From the NCBI GenBank assembly GCA_022885665.1, contig JAGQDJ010000099.1:186001-250000 (forward strand): a stretch of DNA of 64,000 bases, written 5' to 3'. Below the pieces are notes generated by a model. It worked only from the letters and a program-made list of their open reading frames with translations, did no database searches and was not told where the DNA came from. The first letter of the stretch is position 1. Every line of letters starts with the position of its first letter. Positions 39,901 to 54,900 of this stretch are shown here, one piece after another. The translations under genes were made by a program, and so were the position numbers. Origin of the DNA: Triops longicaudatus (Eukaryota; Arthropoda; Branchiopoda; Notostraca; Triopsidae).

Positions 39901-42900
39901 TAGTAGCGCTGCTCTTATTTTGGTTTTGAAATTTTATTCTCTTTTGCCTTTTTTTCCCCTTACGTCGAAACGTTAGCTATATTGGGTAACGATGGCTTGC
40001 TGATTAGCTATTTTGGGTAATAGGAAAAAACTATGGAGAAGCACTTATAACGGCAATATTCCGTCTTTACTGGACAACTCGTCATGAGGCTGTTTACTTG
40101 CGAGTTCAGTTTTTAAGCTGTTACCTTTTTATCTACATATGACACTTTAATTAAGCTAGCTGTGTTTATGCTGTTTCATCCGTGACAGAAAAGAACCATT
40201 GTCGCTTAGCAGGAGCCGTTTGTTGTTCGTGTCAATGTGCCCTAAGATGATTCGGTGGGTTAAGGGAATGTACTGACCCGAAACGTCTTATAAGGAGCTA
40301 TCGTCGAAGGTATGCTGTGTTGTTTGGGGTATGCCAAGTTCATCTTAGTGAGAGCGGGAGAAAGGGGGGAAGTGAGTGTGAGATGAGTTGTCGGAAGGAA
40401 TATTAGTTCAAGCTGACTCTCGCCATGCATGCAGGCATGCCACGAGCTCTTCTTCTGAGGTTGTTAAAGCATTGCTTGGCTGCATATGAGTTTTGGGGGA
40501 GTGGTGATGGGGTGACAGATGACGACGATGACAGTTTATGTCCCATGCCCACTCACAGCAGCTTTACAATTTTGAAAGAGGGAGGGGGGAGGGGGGGGGG
40601 GGCTTCAGCTTCCGTGTCGTTTGTCAGCAAGGTCTCCATACGGGCGGCGAGCTTTGGCCTCTTGGGCAAATGAAAACTTTTTCGAAAGATTTGATTTTGA
40701 CACCTTCACCAGGATGGGTGATGAACATCCACATGTGAGCTCTTTGATGCTTTTCGGGAAGTAAGGGAGGGAGGGTACTTTGTGTTCACGCCTTAAGATA
40801 TCGTGTCGACAACAAGAAGATGGAAGATGATGGCTGAAACAATACACCCAGTTACTGTTTTTCCACGCTTGGAAAGCTTTGAAAACTTTCCTGCACCTCA
40901 AACACAAGAACGAATATCCATATGAATAGGTGCCGGGATTTAAATCAATGCAAAACGGGAAGACGCCAAACAATAGAACTTAAAGAGTGTTGTCTTGACA
41001 AGCTTGCGTTGACTTGGCGCCGCAAGAAATTATTGTTTGTGGTTAACACAATTTTTATGACTTAAAACGCTGTTCTGAATTTCTATTCAACATTTGCCTC
41101 CTCCTCCTCCTCCCCTTCCCCGCCGGCGTAACTCATTACAACGTCTTTGTTGCAAGGTTCATGCGCGGGGTTATTATTACTGTATGGATAGTTGTGTAGT
41201 GCATTCACTCGGAGAAAGACCCAGTGGTTAGATAAGTAGACCACAATGCTCACTTGGCAAAGCAATGCATTGCAACGCCTGAAACTGGGAAAATGCGTTT
41301 ACTACAAAGCTAATTTCCATGGATCGTTGATGGCCAAATTCCTACCAGCGAAAATTACGTGGTGAACAGATATAGGAAGGTATGCACGTTCCAGTACTTA
41401 CTGTACATAAACAAAGGGGCCACGAGGTACCAAATGAAAAGAGCTTGTTACCGTTTTGTGGCGTTGGGTTGTGTCAAACATTTTTTGGCGGGGCTGAGGG
41501 GGAAGAAATGAAAAAGGTATGCCAAGCATACTTCGGACGAGTTCTTATCTTATCGGCAGGCGTCATGTCCCGTTTTATATTATACATGTGTGTGTGTAAA
41601 AGTTTGTGTCGCTCTTGTCGTCCGTGGCTGGTTGGGCCCCTTCTTGCACGACGGCTCATTAAGGCTGCCCTTTTTCATTAGGGTTAATTGATGGTCACCA
41701 ACCCCGCCCTCGGTGTAGCCTACTTTTAATGAACACAACCCCATGTGAGCGTAGTAATGGTACAAGGCCACTGCGACAAGCTTCCCGTCCGTGGCTTTGG
41801 TATGCCAAAAAGTTGAAAAAGTTGCAATGGAGCATATGTCTTCGGGTAGGAAAGAAATACAGCAAACGACACCCAATGTGTCTTAGAGGGTTAATAGTAT
41901 AACGAATTTCAAGCGGCCAAAAAGCCCGAGTGAGTTGTGTCGGCCGTTGTTTAGTCGTGAAATGAGGTTGTTAGACGGTTGTTTTTAGCCCTGTCAAAGC
42001 CTTGTCACACACTCCACATAGCACGTCACCCAGCACGTCGTTAGCGTCGTTGGCACCGCTCACGCCCCTAACGCTAGACACACAGAGATTCTGGAAAGAG
42101 TGCCAACAATAGCGAAAATGCTGTTACAGTTTTCTTAAGCCTCTCTTATCCGAAAGGAAACAAGAATGCATTACAAAAAAAAGTCCTGTCGCAAAATAAT
42201 TCAGTAAATCGGAAACGAGAGTAAAACAATAAAATTGCATAAAATATATTTTTAAAACTAAAAATAACGAAAAAAAGTTCAAGTGAGAAGAGTATGCATT
42301 CTTGGGCTTATGAATTTCGTATTTAAACGTGTAGCATAGATCTGAGCCGACGGAGTTACAAACGTCCGTTTTTGATCCATACAAAGCTCTGCTAATTCGT
42401 GACGGTCGTTTTTTTATTCTATTTCTCTTTTAATTTTTGTTAGTTTCTATATATATTTTTTTAAATTTTTAAACGTTTATTTTGCATGTATGAATTTCAG
42501 ATTTTTTTTTAACCAACTGGAGGCTTGAACTCGAGTGCAGACTTACGAGCTTGAGTCAGATTTAGGACATAATTTGGCGTACATGGGGCAACTATGTATA
42601 TGCGTGTATATCTGCAGCCCTGGGGAGAAAAGCTATGAATCATTTTCGTGGAGCTGATAGAAGCTCTAAGTATTATGTGTTATGAGAAGCACGTAATTCG
42701 CTTGGCTGTTGTTGCATGAACGGGTTCAGGAGAGGATAGGCGAGCTTAACTGCAGCAGCAGCAACAAGATCCTACAGTCATGAATTTTGAGGCCAAACGT
42801 GTAGAAGAGCTCGTAATATGTGCGTCAACAAGCGTTGTAATATTCTTGTTACGCGAACTTCACCTTAATGAGTCCAGTTTCCCGTGTTGGGCTGCTCTCA

Positions 42901-45900
42901 AGGCTCGTTAGATCTTCCCCTCTCCCGAAGTTTGCCGTGGTTCTGCTCGAAATATCCCCGGGTGCAAAGTCACGGGGAAAGGGACCCGTAGAAGGGAGAG
43001 ATTTCCGAGAACAAAACAGAGCTTCCTTGTCTTGAAAAACGAAATATTGTACACATTGTTGCAGTAAACTGTGAAATGTTGCTACGTGAAATACGCAGAG
43101 AGCTTTTTTCCCCCTCCGTGGCTGATTTTTGGAGGTGCAGAGTGTGTGGAACACACACACGCAAAGCTCCCTTGGCGTATGCTAGGGGGGTTTTACTAGA
43201 AAATGAGACCAAGAGCTTCTTAATGACTACACATTAGCGAAAAGACAGTGGGAGGAATGCATACCCCAAGAGATGTTAAGTAAAGTCTTTTTTTTTTCAT
43301 AGAAAATGTGCTAAGCGTAAAAGCGTAAATTTCCTCCTCTTTGATAGTTTTCCCCATACATTAAAACGTTGTGTAAAAGGGACGTTGGTGGAAGTAAAAG
43401 TTCATAAATATGTTAATGTGTTTCCTTTTTTCAAATGGAGCTTATAGACCTTTAATTACCCAGTCATGAACTCCTAACGTTCTTGTAAGGTTTGCTTCTA
43501 TTGTGTGGCTGCGAACCAAATGGTTTGGTATGGGACCCAATACAGGTCTACTGGGGACGAATACTTTGGACCCAAAGACTTGTTAGCCTGACTTTCTTTT
43601 ACCCATAGACAAAAAAAAAAGAGAACGAAATGCTCGTTACACCCAGCGGCAAAAAAAAAATCTAGCTTCCGATGAGTTTTGAGCCAGTGCCGTTTCAATT
43701 GGCAATTATGATAATGAATTGGTCTGCTTGGCGCCTGTCACTTCTGCCTCGTTTAGGAATTCTACGTTTGCAGGCTTAATTCCGTGTCGTGAAAGCTTGA
43801 TGTAAGAAAACTGGGTATAAGTAAAGGGTATAAGAAAGCTTATAGGTTTCGCTTATAAACGGTTGTTTTCTCGTGCGTTACTGATACGCATGTCTTTGTA
43901 GTCAATGTCGGGAACTGTGATTGGGGACTTGAAGTCGAAAATGCTATGAGGTTACGTAACTTGTTTACTGCGTGATTGACACAAAGTATTAGTTTCCGTC
44001 CTTAACTCGCGGATTTCTATCAGTACGAGACTTGGCGGCAGGTTAGTGCAGTTAGCGCTCTGAGAAGAGGCTATGACGTACAAACAGCGTATTGAAGGGC
44101 ATTTTTGCACTGTGTATACAAGTTTGGCATTTGGCAGGTATAGGGGTGCGTTATGTCTAAGTTCTATCGAAAAGAGAACAAACTTCTGCTTATAATAATT
44201 TTTCAAGCTTTGATTAAAATAGGTTGACGTGACGAGTATTCGTAATTGTTTAAATATTCTACTTTTTACATGTTATTTACAAAGCTAGGACTTCGAACTG
44301 TGCTTCGTACGATCTCGTATAGTGTGTTGCACTGTGCGTTACAGCGAACTACGGGTTATTTGCGTAGTGCGGAGTCGAATGCTTCGAGTTTTTTTAAGCG
44401 TGAAGTGAAAAAGGAATAGAATGTTGTCTAAGTTATTTTATCACTAATGTAGAGAAGTTCGTGAATTCTGTTTGTGACTCTTTGGTGGCGTGACGTGAAA
44501 GTAGTTACTCGTTAGTGTAGGAAAAAAGTAGGGATTGGAAAAGGAAGCGCCAGGTGGGAGTGTGAAAGGGAAATCTCTGGAAAGACAGACTGATCAAAAA
44601 TGAAAAGCAATGTTTTCCATTTTTTTAAAAAACCTGCATTGGGAACTATTCGAAGTAGTTGTTTTCTTAATTTAAGTGTACGTAATTACAAAGAAGCGTC
44701 GGTGTCCAGAAAATTCTTCAAGAATTGAGTCAGGAACTGCTGAAAGTGTGGATACATAATAGGAAGCAAAGCAGCAAGTCTGGACAACTTTGGGCACACT
44801 TTTCTGTTTGTAGTAATAAAGCTAGCTCAGACATTAAAATGAATTAGGGTAACCTAATCTCAGCTTAATTAACGCGTGTCGCCCTTGTCAGGACCCATTT
44901 GGAAGCACTCTTTGTCGCTAAGGAAGTCACTTTTGAACGCTCGTATAAGCTGAATATAGTTGCTGGATCTGATGTATTCTGAATATATTGTAGAAGGCAT
45001 TAGATCTATACAATACACGAAGGTTGCCAGGATTTTCACCAGCAGAAAAGACAAGTGCACTCAGCAATGTTCAGCTTATCTAAATAAGTCTCCTGAGAGC
45101 TGATTTACCCTCGTTAACCCTGTGAAGAACTTGCCCAATCATGTAAAGGCAAGGGAAATCTTGACAAGGAGTTCAAGGGAAGTTCGTAAGCTTACTCACG
45201 ACAGTTTAAAATTCCTTGGATTCATTCCTTTGGACTCCTAGCTAAGAGATAGGAGGCTTTATGAGACCCCAGGAGGCTTTATGAGACCTTTTTGCAAGTT
45301 TTAGGCCGTATGTTTGTGTCGGAGTCCTTTGCTACATTAGAATTCCATCAGTATCAACATGAGATAATAGAAAATTTCATTATTTCGACTACCCGAATAA
45401 CGCTGTTACTTGCTTGGTTACGGCCATCCTCGTTCTATCACTGGTGTCAATTTTAGTTAGACTCAACTTTTAGTTTGAATGTCTGAGAAACGTTCTGGGC
45501 TTCATTTCATCACTAAACTTGGGCTTCATTTTCTAAGTTGAAAAGTTTTTGTCGATGATTCTGACGGTGAGTAGCTGAGTAGTACTGACAATTCATTTTC
45601 AGTAGCAGTGAATTTTTCATCACGGTAGCTCTTGCGTAGCCGTGATCATTAATTTGAATTTTTGAATTTATGATATCCGCTTAATGCAAAATTCCGAATC
45701 TTAGACTTGAAAGAACGTACACTGTAAAGTTTGGTAGTTTTACAAATATTTCCTGTGCAGCAGCTCATTATTAATAATTTCTTGTGTGAAAAGTTACAAA
45801 TTTAGTAAATTTGTATTATTTTTTAAGTATCCCTGCAAGAAATTGCTAGTGATGAACTGCTACGCAAGAAATCTTTGTATTAATACTAAGCGGCTTTTTA

Positions 45901-48900
45901 CATAGCCCAGTGTAGTAAAAATTGCCCGATTGTGTAATTGCCAAAATTTACAACTTATTTCCTAGCAATGCCTTGTTTCGTGTAAGAAAGTAGCTTTTGC
46001 AAACCTGTTTATTATTTTTTTCTTGAGGAATGTTTTGTAAAAATTCCTCGAAGAATTTTTTCGGATTGTGCGTATACCTTAGAGACGTCACCAAGTTTGC
46101 TCTGTACCAAGTAACCTCTATTCGCATTAGTTGACAACACTGAAAGTCGGTTAAACTGTATTTGCATGTGTTCACGACTTTTGCTATTTAGCAGATTCCC
46201 ATTAGCAGTAATCGAAACAAAATAGTCATGCCGCTATTTCTGTGCAAATCTTGTTCTAGTTTTCAATATAGCATGACATATGAGACTTTAATAAAAGCCT
46301 TTTCACTCGTAATATGTCATACGTGAAGAACAAGAGAGCAGTCACAAGGTGTTGCTAACCCCTTTCATTCTTTTTTTTGTGATTGTGTGTGTCATAGCCA
46401 AAACGCTGCTCGTATGAAGTCTATATATGGCTCCAGGAAAGTATTGTTGCCTGTTTAGGAGCCATCTATGCATGGCTGTTATGAATGAGCCGATTTGCAT
46501 AGTCCGTCGTGACAGATCGTGTTCGCCATCTGCGCCTACACAACAATAGACCGTGTTTTTTTCCCCCGTTCTTTCTTTCATTCTTTCTTTTTCTCCCATT
46601 TGGAAATTGAGTCCTTTAACAAGTCCCAAAACTTTTCATCACAAAAGCCCCAACTTGCATCACACGCAGGCGTTGCGGGGTGAAATATGCATTATGCAAG
46701 GCCGAAAATTTACTCCGTAAGTCAACAAACCGTAAAACCCGCGTTCTCTCTCTCTCTTCAGAAAAGCCTCTTTTGCATAGCCATGTACCGTTTACAAATT
46801 TTCTTATACTCAATTTTCTAACCTCCCATAGCATGTTACGCGGCCTTTACCTCACTTAAATGCCTCATCTGCATACCTTATCGAAAAAAGAAAACACGTG
46901 CAACTTGCAACTTTTCCGTGCCAATTGGAAGAAACTACGTTGCGTCATACGCCTCACGCTGAATTAATCAACCCAAAAAATTAGCAATCAGCCAAACAAT
47001 ATTACAATACCAAGACTCATCATACTTATGACTTCATCTCGCGGAATGCATTTCGGAATGTTTTTCGTAATTTGCGAATGGTGTCATTACAGTATTGTTT
47101 TTTATGAGTATTAGTGAAGCATTACTAATAATGTGGTCGCAGCGCAAGTGGAGGGAAGCTGTAATAAACTATCATGGAAATTATACATGGAATTGCTGAG
47201 TTTTGTCTAGTCTGATTGCCTGTTTATTCGTGCAGCACATTTTAATTTATTTCGTGCTTCTTTTGGTTTTACTTTAACGTTTAGTTAGCTTTTTGTTTAT
47301 AAATTGTATCCGTTACTTACCGAGTTTTCTATATATTTTCTCGTCACTTACTACCTGTTGAAAGAAACAACAATGGTTAAAAATTGTTGGCCACTTGCTT
47401 CAGGAAAGGACATGAACTTCAGTGCTGAACGGAAGTTTTGACAAGTGTAAAAGTACGTAGTAATTTCCAAGATGGCCTTAGATGGTTGTAACAACCTCGT
47501 CAGGTCTCGTGTTACCACACATGTTACAACTTTTGACACGTTTAGCTGCATGGCAAAAGATGGTATACCCCGATTTCTCCAGGGTATTGGTGAAGGCCAG
47601 GAAGGAAGTAAAATAAAAAAAGAAGACGCTAACTGTTGCTGTAAAGTCAAACAAGAAAGCCTTTTCCACCAAGTCTTAATGGGTAAATCGACAAGAACTG
47701 TCAGCTCTCCATTCCGGAACTCGCTAATTTTCATTAGGCGAACCAGGACCATTAAGGTCTTGAAGGGTTTTTCACCCCTTCATGTACGTAACAAATGTAC
47801 TGGCTTGGGGCTAAGGAGGGAGGGGATAAGAGCGTTCCTCTACCCTGCTCCTCGTCGCCTTTGGTAGTGCGCATGGGGAGATGGTTGTAAGTAAGTTAGC
47901 TACTAATACCACATTTTTGAGAGAACGAAAACCAATACTACTAGCCCATACGAAAGGTCCTCTCACTTTTTAACAGGAGGGCACCACAGCGCCAACGCGT
48001 CTTTCCTGCTTCCAGAAAAGACAAGGGGCGTACATGGACTGTCGCCATAGAATTTACGAGTCTGTACACCCCCCAAAAGCTCTCTTTTTCCAAAACTGTG
48101 TGTAGACTTAAGAAAACGACTAATGGACCCCACCGTTGGGTTATGGCGCTCCTGGATGCTGCTCAGGGAGTTTCAAATTCGTCTTCGAAATTTCTTTTCA
48201 TCTCCATGAGAAACATCTTGCAAGAAAGAAAACAGGCAAGTGCAGAAGGAAAAGTGTGCAAAAACCAGTATTGCAAAAGGGTTGTATATAGTGGCTGGTT
48301 AGACAATGTTGACCTGTTCCGAGCTTTCGGGGTTTGAGAGTATAGGTTTGCCAGTTTGGTGCCGTGCGATGTCCCTGATAGTTTTGAGGAGCCCTTTTAA
48401 GAATTGTTGGGCCGGTCAAAGCTTAAAACAATAGCTGAGAAGAATGAACCGTGACCGTCCGCGTCAGCAAGTTGGGTAATTCTTCAAATAAACCGAGATG
48501 GGGTATCGGAGAGTAATGAAGTGGAGAAGGACGGTCATAAAACTGCACAATGGTACTTTAAATCTAACAAAGTACGGGCAACTGTTTCAAGTATAACACA
48601 AGATGGGTGAATTTTCCCATCCTTCAGTTTCAATCGAACAGTGTTGGGCTAATAAAACTACCCGAACAAATACCCTATGCTAAAGGCCATGTTATTTAAG
48701 TCGACCGTGACAAGTGACATCTTCTACTAAATGCTTTGTAACACACAGTAAGGCTCGCTTGAAACTTAATCTTGTATTGTTGTGCAGTATCGGGCTGGTT
48801 AATGATGAACTATGGTGTCTAAATAGCACTTACCGTCAACGGGGGATATTTTCAACACATGGTGACCCTTTTTCAAACATTTTGTGGGCGAAGGTAGAAA

Positions 48901-51900
48901 ATCTACTGTTCCCCAGCTTCCCAACGCAACATAGCAAACAAGGTGTCATAAGATTCAGCCATGAAAAGGCTTTCTTAGAATAGCAAGTTGCTGTGTTGAC
49001 GCATTTTGTAGCAACAGGAGTTCAAAAATAATATTTTTGGGGGGCACACTTTAGTGTCTTCGAATTTTCGTAACCAAATGGTCACTGTGGCAGTTAAAAT
49101 CTTCCTCTTTTCCAGAAAAAAACAGTAGATTAACCAGTCTTTCTGTTGCTTAAATCAAAGCACAGTCCCGGCCTTTTGCGTCGGGGCAAATTGGACGTTC
49201 AAAGCTACCCACCGAGCTTTGACCCTTTACCCATTTTATAGCTTATCGGTTTCTGGAAGGAAGTATACCAGGAAACAGCCAGCCAAGAAACTCACGACTT
49301 GTGATGAAAAAGGGCATGAAAGTCTTCAGAAAACGTAATCCCCAATGAAACTAAGTACATAGCAGAAATCGTACAAAATTAAAATAAGTGTGAATTTGAA
49401 AAGAGTGAAAGTTTTAACGCTCATTTCCTCATTTTTGTCGCTCTCTTTTCATTCAGATTTTTTTTATAAAAGGGCGGGTCATTCTTTTAAAGAAAATACT
49501 TAAATCTGTTGAGCAGTTCAACGTTAACAATGTCGAGAAGAAATTTCTGCAAAAACATTGTTTCTGAATTTTTGTCATGTGATTTTTTGCTTGAGTTCAA
49601 ATTTGGAATCTACTTAGCATAGGGTGAATTTGAATGTGTCCTTTAAAAATAAAACACTTACACGTGGAAACTAAAAGTCGGTAGTTTATTCGATTCTGCA
49701 CGGCAATTGTACATAGCGTTTTTTTTTTAAAAAAAAAATTGCTTTTACTCAAAAATTGGTCCCAATAAACAAGAGAAACGAGAAATAACCGCGCTTTTTT
49801 GTTCACAGTAATGCCAATTGACAGGACGCAAGCGGAGTCCCACTCCGTCCTCTATGAACATTACGTCAACGACAAGAGGGCTCTTTCCTTGTTGTCCAGC
49901 CTTTAGCATGGGGTCGTTTGCTTGGGCGGTTTTTTTTTGCCGAGTTTTGCTACAGTATGAAATGCATTTCCGTCCTTGTAGGGGTTGTTTCAAGCGTGTG
50001 TATGATACGTTTTTGATCCTCCCCTAGAGTCTGGTCACCGTAATTGGGTTGTGCGAATTTTACCACGACCTAGCATGTAAAAACTGCCAAGTCAAAGTTT
50101 CCCTCTCACCATGTCGTGTTACTTGCCCAGTTGAGGAAACCTCCTCCCTAAGGTATCCACCCTTCACCCTCCCTTCCAACCCTACATTTAACATAGTGTG
50201 GTATAGTGTATATGGCAGTCCGTTTGTCTTTTGGCAGTGACGGATTAGGCGCCAAGACTCGGGCCGACAATACGGAGCCGAGAAAACTTCCTGCGATGCT
50301 CCCATTGCTCCTGCTGTTGTTGCCGGTCCTTCGGCTTTACACCACTATGCCCTACGCGTAGTACCTTGAAGAAACAGAAACCTGCGTTTCCGAAAACTGT
50401 AAACTATCCTCCAAAACACCGTTTTCCTACATTTTGCTACACTTTTTTCATTGTGACTTTTGCCATAAAGGATGTCGCAAATCATGTTGTGTGAAAAGCT
50501 CCAAGCCGGCATTTTGGTAGCGGAGCTTTAGATATTCATGGGAATCGTAACTATGCCGTATAATTGTAGGTGTTTACCCCTTTTTTCGTTGTGTGGGTGA
50601 AAAAATACGACATAGCGTGAATCACTAGGCGGGAAGTGGGAAGAAAGGAAAACCTGGTTGTATTTTCCGCGTGGATTGGCCGGAAACCTGATACTGTAGA
50701 TTTTTAATCTCTCCTCCTCCCTCTGCTCTTAAGGTGCATCTACCACCTTATTTTTATATTTATTTTTCAAGCCCAAGGTTTTTGTATGTATGTATACACC
50801 ATGGGCCCCCGTCTCAATATTTCGACCCCGGGCGCCAAGTTGCCGCCTGTTAGTTATCAGGGAGGGCCTTTTTTTCTGATGCACCGATATTTCATTCTCT
50901 TTCTGCCTGAAAACTCACCGCATGCTCAGCGGCGTCCGTGAGCTTGGGGACAGTTTTGGGAAACAAAAAGAGGGTTTGTTACTGTAATCGACCACCTCCG
51001 TGGCGCAGTTCGATTCCGGGAGATGATAAAAGGATTGTTGGAGCTGAAACTGGTGGAAAAAGGGGGAAACGACAAAATGGCCCAGCGTGCAAGTCAGAGT
51101 TGACTTAGGCCTTGTTTGGCACTTTCTGTTGCGCGTATGCTTGTTCAAGTTTTCTTCAATGAAGATTGCGTTGTTGGAAACTTTTTCGGGGGCCCCCATC
51201 CCGTGTAATGCCAACTCCGCGGCAGGGCGTCCTTCTGTTTGACAGTCGAACAAAAGGAGTCGTTTCTTGCAGCTTTCGAGGTGGTCAAGCACCGTTCGGT
51301 AGGCATGGTACACTTTTTTTTTTCTCTTTTTCCTTCCGGAATATTAAGGGAGTTTAAAAAACACAGCAATCCGGCTAAGGCTTGCTCGTGAAGGGATTGT
51401 GTTTTATCCTAATTGGCACATAGTTTGGTGGTGTTTGTAATTACAGGGAACATTGGGGGGAAAGCGACCCAAGACTGGGTTATTGGAGTTATACAACTTA
51501 GCTCGTTTAGCGTTCGCATTTGGGAAACAGAAGAGTTGAAATCCGAGTCGGAGAGTCGCCGGCTGGGAATACCCGGATTCTTGTAGGGTTGAGACGGATG
51601 GATGGTTCTTGTAATGAAGGGTAAACGAGGAAGTCGTGCTTTGTCGCCAACTGGTGAATGCTGAGCAGAGCGCGAGGAGGAGGAAGTTGGAAAATTGGGC
51701 GCCTCCCGTGGTACATACACTCCAAAAATTCAGTTGGGAGCGGCACCGCCCACGCTTTTTGGTGGGGAGGGAAGGACACAGGTTTTTTGCGTTTATGGTC
51801 CGTTCACGTGACAGGAGAGCAAGTTGTGGTACAGTTGGATTCTCCAAGGTGTATTGGGCAGCCGATCATTTTTTTTTCTGCGGGGATGTGTCTGTGTCGC

Positions 51901-54900
51901 TTGAAGAAGATGCCAACATAGGCACGAAAGAATGTGGAAATTTTTAATCGATGGAGAGAGAGAACCTATTACATGATCCCCACAGGCCTGGGAAACGTAA
52001 CCTCATCCGTGTGACATGCCATACCATACCATAGCGAGACTTGCTCTGTTAAACCATCTCCGTGCCGGAGGAACCGGTTACTGCCAATGTCTCTGGTTCA
52101 CGTTTACTCGCTTGGTCATTTGTCGTCTAGGATCTGCGGTATGGCGCCGCTGTCCAACTTCGACCATGCAAGATGAACGAGCACAGGAACTACAGGACAC
52201 CCAGCATCGGCAAGTTTTGCATCCAGGTTTGGTCGCCCCTTACAACGACAACGACAATGGGGCTCTTGGCTTGTGTAGGTGGCTATGTGAGCCTCTACTG
52301 TAGGTTAGGAAAACTAGATCAAATGAACGTAGTTTTCCTGATACTGAATAATTGTTTCCTTCTCTTTTGGGCTCGGAGTCTATTTGCAATAAAGTCACTC
52401 CGCTGGAATAAATCGCCAGTGCTTAAGAAAAGTGCCTACTTCGCTGGTCTTCCTTTTACTATCTGGGGTGTAGGCGCCAAGTCTTTAGCGTCCAAGTTTT
52501 GATTCAAGAGTATTTTGGCGTTAAGGTTCGGTTTTTCGTTCTGGCTTGGAGGGGAAGTTGATCATTGTCGCGTTTATTAGCTGCTCTTAAAATTGTCCTT
52601 AGCCCCCAAAAGAGAGACAACTGGAGAAGAATAGGAGGACCAGACATAAGATCCTAATCTGCTATGGTAAAGAGGCAGCAGGGAGCAAGAGGGTTTTAGG
52701 GCCCATCCATCTTGTGAAAAACCAACAGCTCTGCCTAATTTGTTCGTCAGGACCAGCAGACCAGGCGGGGGTCAAAAGAGGTAAAAACGGTCCAGTGGTC
52801 CCCCCAAACCCCCCACCTCACAACCCATTCTAGTATACTGCGTGATCATATACACAGATAACACCCCTTCCTCACCCGTACATTTTCCCCAGGACTTGGA
52901 GCGTGACCGCAATGGGGCAAAAGTATGCTCAAGTACAGTGCTCCGATTACCAAAAAATGGAACCTTATAATAAGCACACGGCGCGGAATTAGGTAACAAC
53001 GTTTCCATCGCTTCAAGAGCAGCGTAAGGCCTGTGAAAATTCATTGTTAACAACGAACGTTCACATCAGGCTGTCGGCTGTGTACTGTCCGTGAATATTC
53101 ATTGCTAGTTAAAATGCATATTTCTAGTCGCGCGAGAAACTTTGCAATCAAGATACAGCACATTAGGCGGTAATATCATGGCCCAAATAACCTGATTCTG
53201 GTGGAATAATTGAGTTACGGTTTCCGGCCACGTGAGGCCTTGTATCCGATTGCCTAGGAAGGGCCTTAAAGATGGTTTAGTTTCACCCTAAAAAGGAGGC
53301 AAATAGTCCCGGGATTGCGGCCCATAAAAAAACGAGTGGGCTTAGTGGAAACGTTTTTCATTGTTGGTTTTCTGTTTTATTTCCTTAATAGAAACAAGGG
53401 AGAACAAGAAACAAAAAAGGAGAGTCTTCGAGACTACTGGGAAGTTCTTAAGGTAAAGGGCATTTTAGGTTTGCAGTCAAATCAAGGGTTATTGCTGGGT
53501 TGGGTGCTATGCAAATAGTTTTAAGTATGGGGTTTAACCCGGGCCAAAAGGGTATATTTGAACGTGTTTAAGGGCCAAGGAGGGCTGGACTGGGGTTAAA
53601 ACAGCATAATAGTAGGGTATCGATGTAGTGAGTTCTTTTTTTTTACGTGGAAAGTTTTTAGCCAAGTTTTGAGTTTTGAACTGGGGCGAAAAGTTTGAGG
53701 GGGCGGGCTCGATTACCAAATAGTTGTAGTCCGCATGTCTGATTAACCTTAGGTTAATGATAGGGCTTTTGCACGACGGAGCCCAAAAGAGGCCAAGAGG
53801 GAAGTCCCCCAACTTCACCTGGCTTGTTGGGGCCAAGAGTTTTGGGCTTCTTTTTATTTACTTGAGCCTGCAACTTGCAACGCCCTGTTAATGGGCGGCT
53901 GTAGGCTAGAATGGAGTTGAGAGCGGCGGTGATGAGGGGCGAAAAACCATCATTTGCATAGAAAAGTGACTCCTCTTTATCGCTATCAGCAACTTCATGC
54001 CCAGGGAAAACCGTGGCTATTTGCACTTTTTTTTTCACTGAATTCCTAGCTCGGGCTGCAAAAGGGAATAAGAAAAAGAAGAGCATATTGTTTCACTGTT
54101 GAGCGTTTGTGCTTTGAGCTATGAAGGGCCCTCGTTGTGAAGATTTTGTGACATGGCATTTCATTATTTCTCCCGTTACATCGGGTGCTAATACTTACCA
54201 ATTGTAATGCCAACGTCAAGCATATGCGTAAATACGGTGCATTCATTAAGCTATACAAGTCGCCGTAGCAATAACGGGGCCCCAGACAAGAAACGTGTAT
54301 TAATACCTCACTTCATAAATTTCCAAACATGATCTCGCTCTTTCTCGCTCGTTCTGGTGCTCTCTCTTTTCGCTGACAGAACGAGATCTTCGGACACAAC
54401 TATTACCGAAGCTCTTGGCACGATTTTACAAGCTGTATTCCTTGCAAGAGACCTTTTGGTGTAGTTTTACTCAAAGTAATTACTTCTTTGAGAAGGCTTG
54501 TTGATCTTCTTGTTTACCTCTTTAGGTTACATATAAGAGACATGATAGCGATCGGAAATCTTAGGAAGGATTTTCTGAGAAAAGAGCTTACATTTTAACA
54601 AGGTTACAATGTTAAAAAGGTGACGAACGGAAGGGGAAAGTAAATTGCACTTTACAGCAGGACTGAACATTACTATAGCGTTAAATGCTGTGTGTGGCGA
54701 GGAAAATATTCGTTAATACGTGCTAAAGATCGCACTTTCGACACTAAGCCAAGAACTGCGAAATTACTGTCCGGAACGTCGTTCAGCTTTGCAACTTTTT
54801 CTAAACTGTATGAATTGTTTTCTTCAAATTCCCGTTGTTGTATACATTTATTTCTTCGCTATAGCGTGACACAAAACCAGGCTACAGGCTTCATTTTCAT

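Noticed and set aside
44030..44080. tRNA-like words (TTAGTGCAGTTAGCGC)
   Set aside because: Only the A-box region matches; no B box or acceptor stem was found at the right distance.
51404..51947. Overlapping 90-147 codon frames on both strands
   Set aside because: Mutually overlapping frames with no family resemblance, probably due to higher local GC and few stop codons.
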